6,139 bases of DNA. Source: Acidimicrobiia bacterium (GTDB lineage Bacteria; Actinomycetota; Acidimicrobiia; IMCC26256; BP-133). Positions 5,668 to 6,139 of the stretch are shown here, piece by piece. Every line of letters begins with the position of its first letter. Positions within the stretch are counted from its first letter, which is position 1. The position numbers were made by a program, and so were the translations under genes. The notes below the pieces were generated by a model. The model was not told where the DNA came from. It saw only the letters and a list, made by a program, of their open reading frames with translations, and ran no database searches. The stretch spans positions 1 through 6,139 of the forward strand of contig JAICYE010000146.1 in the NCBI GenBank assembly GCA_025934385.1, given 5' to 3'.

Positions 5668-6139
5668 TCAGTTTCCTGGTTGAACGGGCTCCCAGTCGAG
5701 GCGGGCGTCGTCGCCGAGCTGGCGGACGGCGATGAGCCGCCAGCGCGACGCCTCGTCGAGGGTGAACGGGCCGGGCCCGCGGAAGAGCGGCGCGCCCTCG
5801 TCGCCGAGCACGACGCCGCCGGTGTAGACGACGATGCGGTCGGCCAGGCCGGCGCCGAGCAGGGCGCCGTGCACGGTCGCACCCCCCTCCACCATGGCCT
5901 GGAGGATCCCTCGCCGGCCGAGCACGCCAAGGGCGGCGCGCAGGTCGACGCCGCCGGCCGACGTCAGCACCGCCCGTCGCCCGGCCGTGGCGACCACATC
6001 AAAATAGGCGCCCGCGTCCGTCCACTCGCTCCACGTCTCCGGGTCGGCGTCCGCCGTCGGGATCACCAGCGTCGGGGCCAGGGTCGTGTCGAAGAGCGGG
6101 CCGACGGGCGGAACGCGGCCGCCGGCGTCGAGCAGGACC
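5668..6139 (-). CDS. ribD: 5-amino-6-(5-phosphoribosylamino)uracil reductase (RibD C-terminal domain), 5' end missing
   Basis: The last 156 codons of a RibD-type gene are present; the beginning is beyond the right edge. The fragment opens VLLDAGGRVPPVGPLFDTTL and carries GILQAMVEGGATVHGALLGAGLADR at about 77-101, the NADPH-binding reductase core of RibD. A C-terminal strand region ends in RLDWEPVQPGN. The enzyme reduces the ribosyl side chain after deamination of the GTP-derived pyrimidine. The upstream deaminase domain cannot be seen, so this may be either a full bifunctional RibD or a stand-alone reductase. It is followed after 4 nt by ribE and is the first visible gene of the operon. Any FMN riboswitch would lie to the right, outside the window. 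Confidence 0.9.
   Translation of the reverse strand, partial: VLLDAGGRVPPVGPLFDTTLAPTLVIPTADADPETWSEWTDAGAYFDVVATAGRRAVLTSAGGVDLRAALGVLGRRGILQAMVEGGATVHGALLGAGLADRIVVYTGGVVLGDEGAPLFRGPGPFTLDEASRWRLIAVRQLGDDARLDWEPVQPGN

Noticed and set aside
3529..5735. Very long open frames (654 codons each) on the plus strand over 3771-5735 and in another minus-strand frame over 3529-5493
   Set aside because: Both overlap well-recognised rib genes, have low-complexity Arg/Gly/Pro/Asp-rich or repetitive translations, and match no family. They result from high GC with few stop codons in alternative frames.
5664..5930. Upstream extension of the ribE frame to 5930
   Set aside because: It lies over the ribD reductase coding sequence in another frame. 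Riboflavin synthases begin at the FTGLVEE signature.

Overview
The window is a high-GC stretch of bacterial core genome. All of it is coding except short gaps, and no intergenic stretch exceeds 200 bases. Gene content and order point to an actinomycete (Actinomycetota). The evidence is infC-rpmI-rplT followed by a TrmH/SpoU RNA methyltransferase, a DUF1844-like gene divergent from infC, a ribD-ribE-ribBA-ribH cluster with a full-length bifunctional RibBA, and a small aromatic-poor cold-shock-like protein. A deep-branching class such as Acidimicrobiia is possible, but that is an inference and cannot be proved from this window.

Left part (about 1-1600, minus strand): the IF3 operon reads right to left as infC (translation initiation factor IF3), rpmI (bL35), rplT (bL20) and the 5' end of a TrmH-family RNA methyltransferase cut off by the window edge. 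The only start that gives a complete infC is a rare AUU codon at 1583-1581, preceded by a strong Shine-Dalgarno match. The infC leader carries a near-perfect hairpin, and the rplT/methyltransferase gap carries a second, long-loop inverted repeat.

Middle (about 1584-2210): a 194-bp divergent intergenic region contains two inverted repeats. It separates infC from a plus-strand gene for a 138-residue DUF1844-like protein. That gene ends 7 bp from the convergent gene on its right.

Right part (2202-6139, minus strand): a tight operon reads right to left as ribD (3' part only), ribE, ribBA, ribH, hisG and a small cold-shock-like gene. Gaps range from a 4-nt overlap to 28 nt. RibD, RibE, RibBA and RibH together cover riboflavin synthesis from GTP and ribulose 5-phosphate, apart from the phosphatase step. 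hisG, the committed enzyme of histidine synthesis, and the cold-shock-like gene appear to be co-transcribed with them.

Nothing here looks like a mobile element, CRISPR array, defence system or new multigene system. The points most worth a second look are the AUU start and leader hairpin of infC, the placement of hisG inside the riboflavin operon, and the unusual cold-shock-like protein started by a TTG overlapping the hisG stop.
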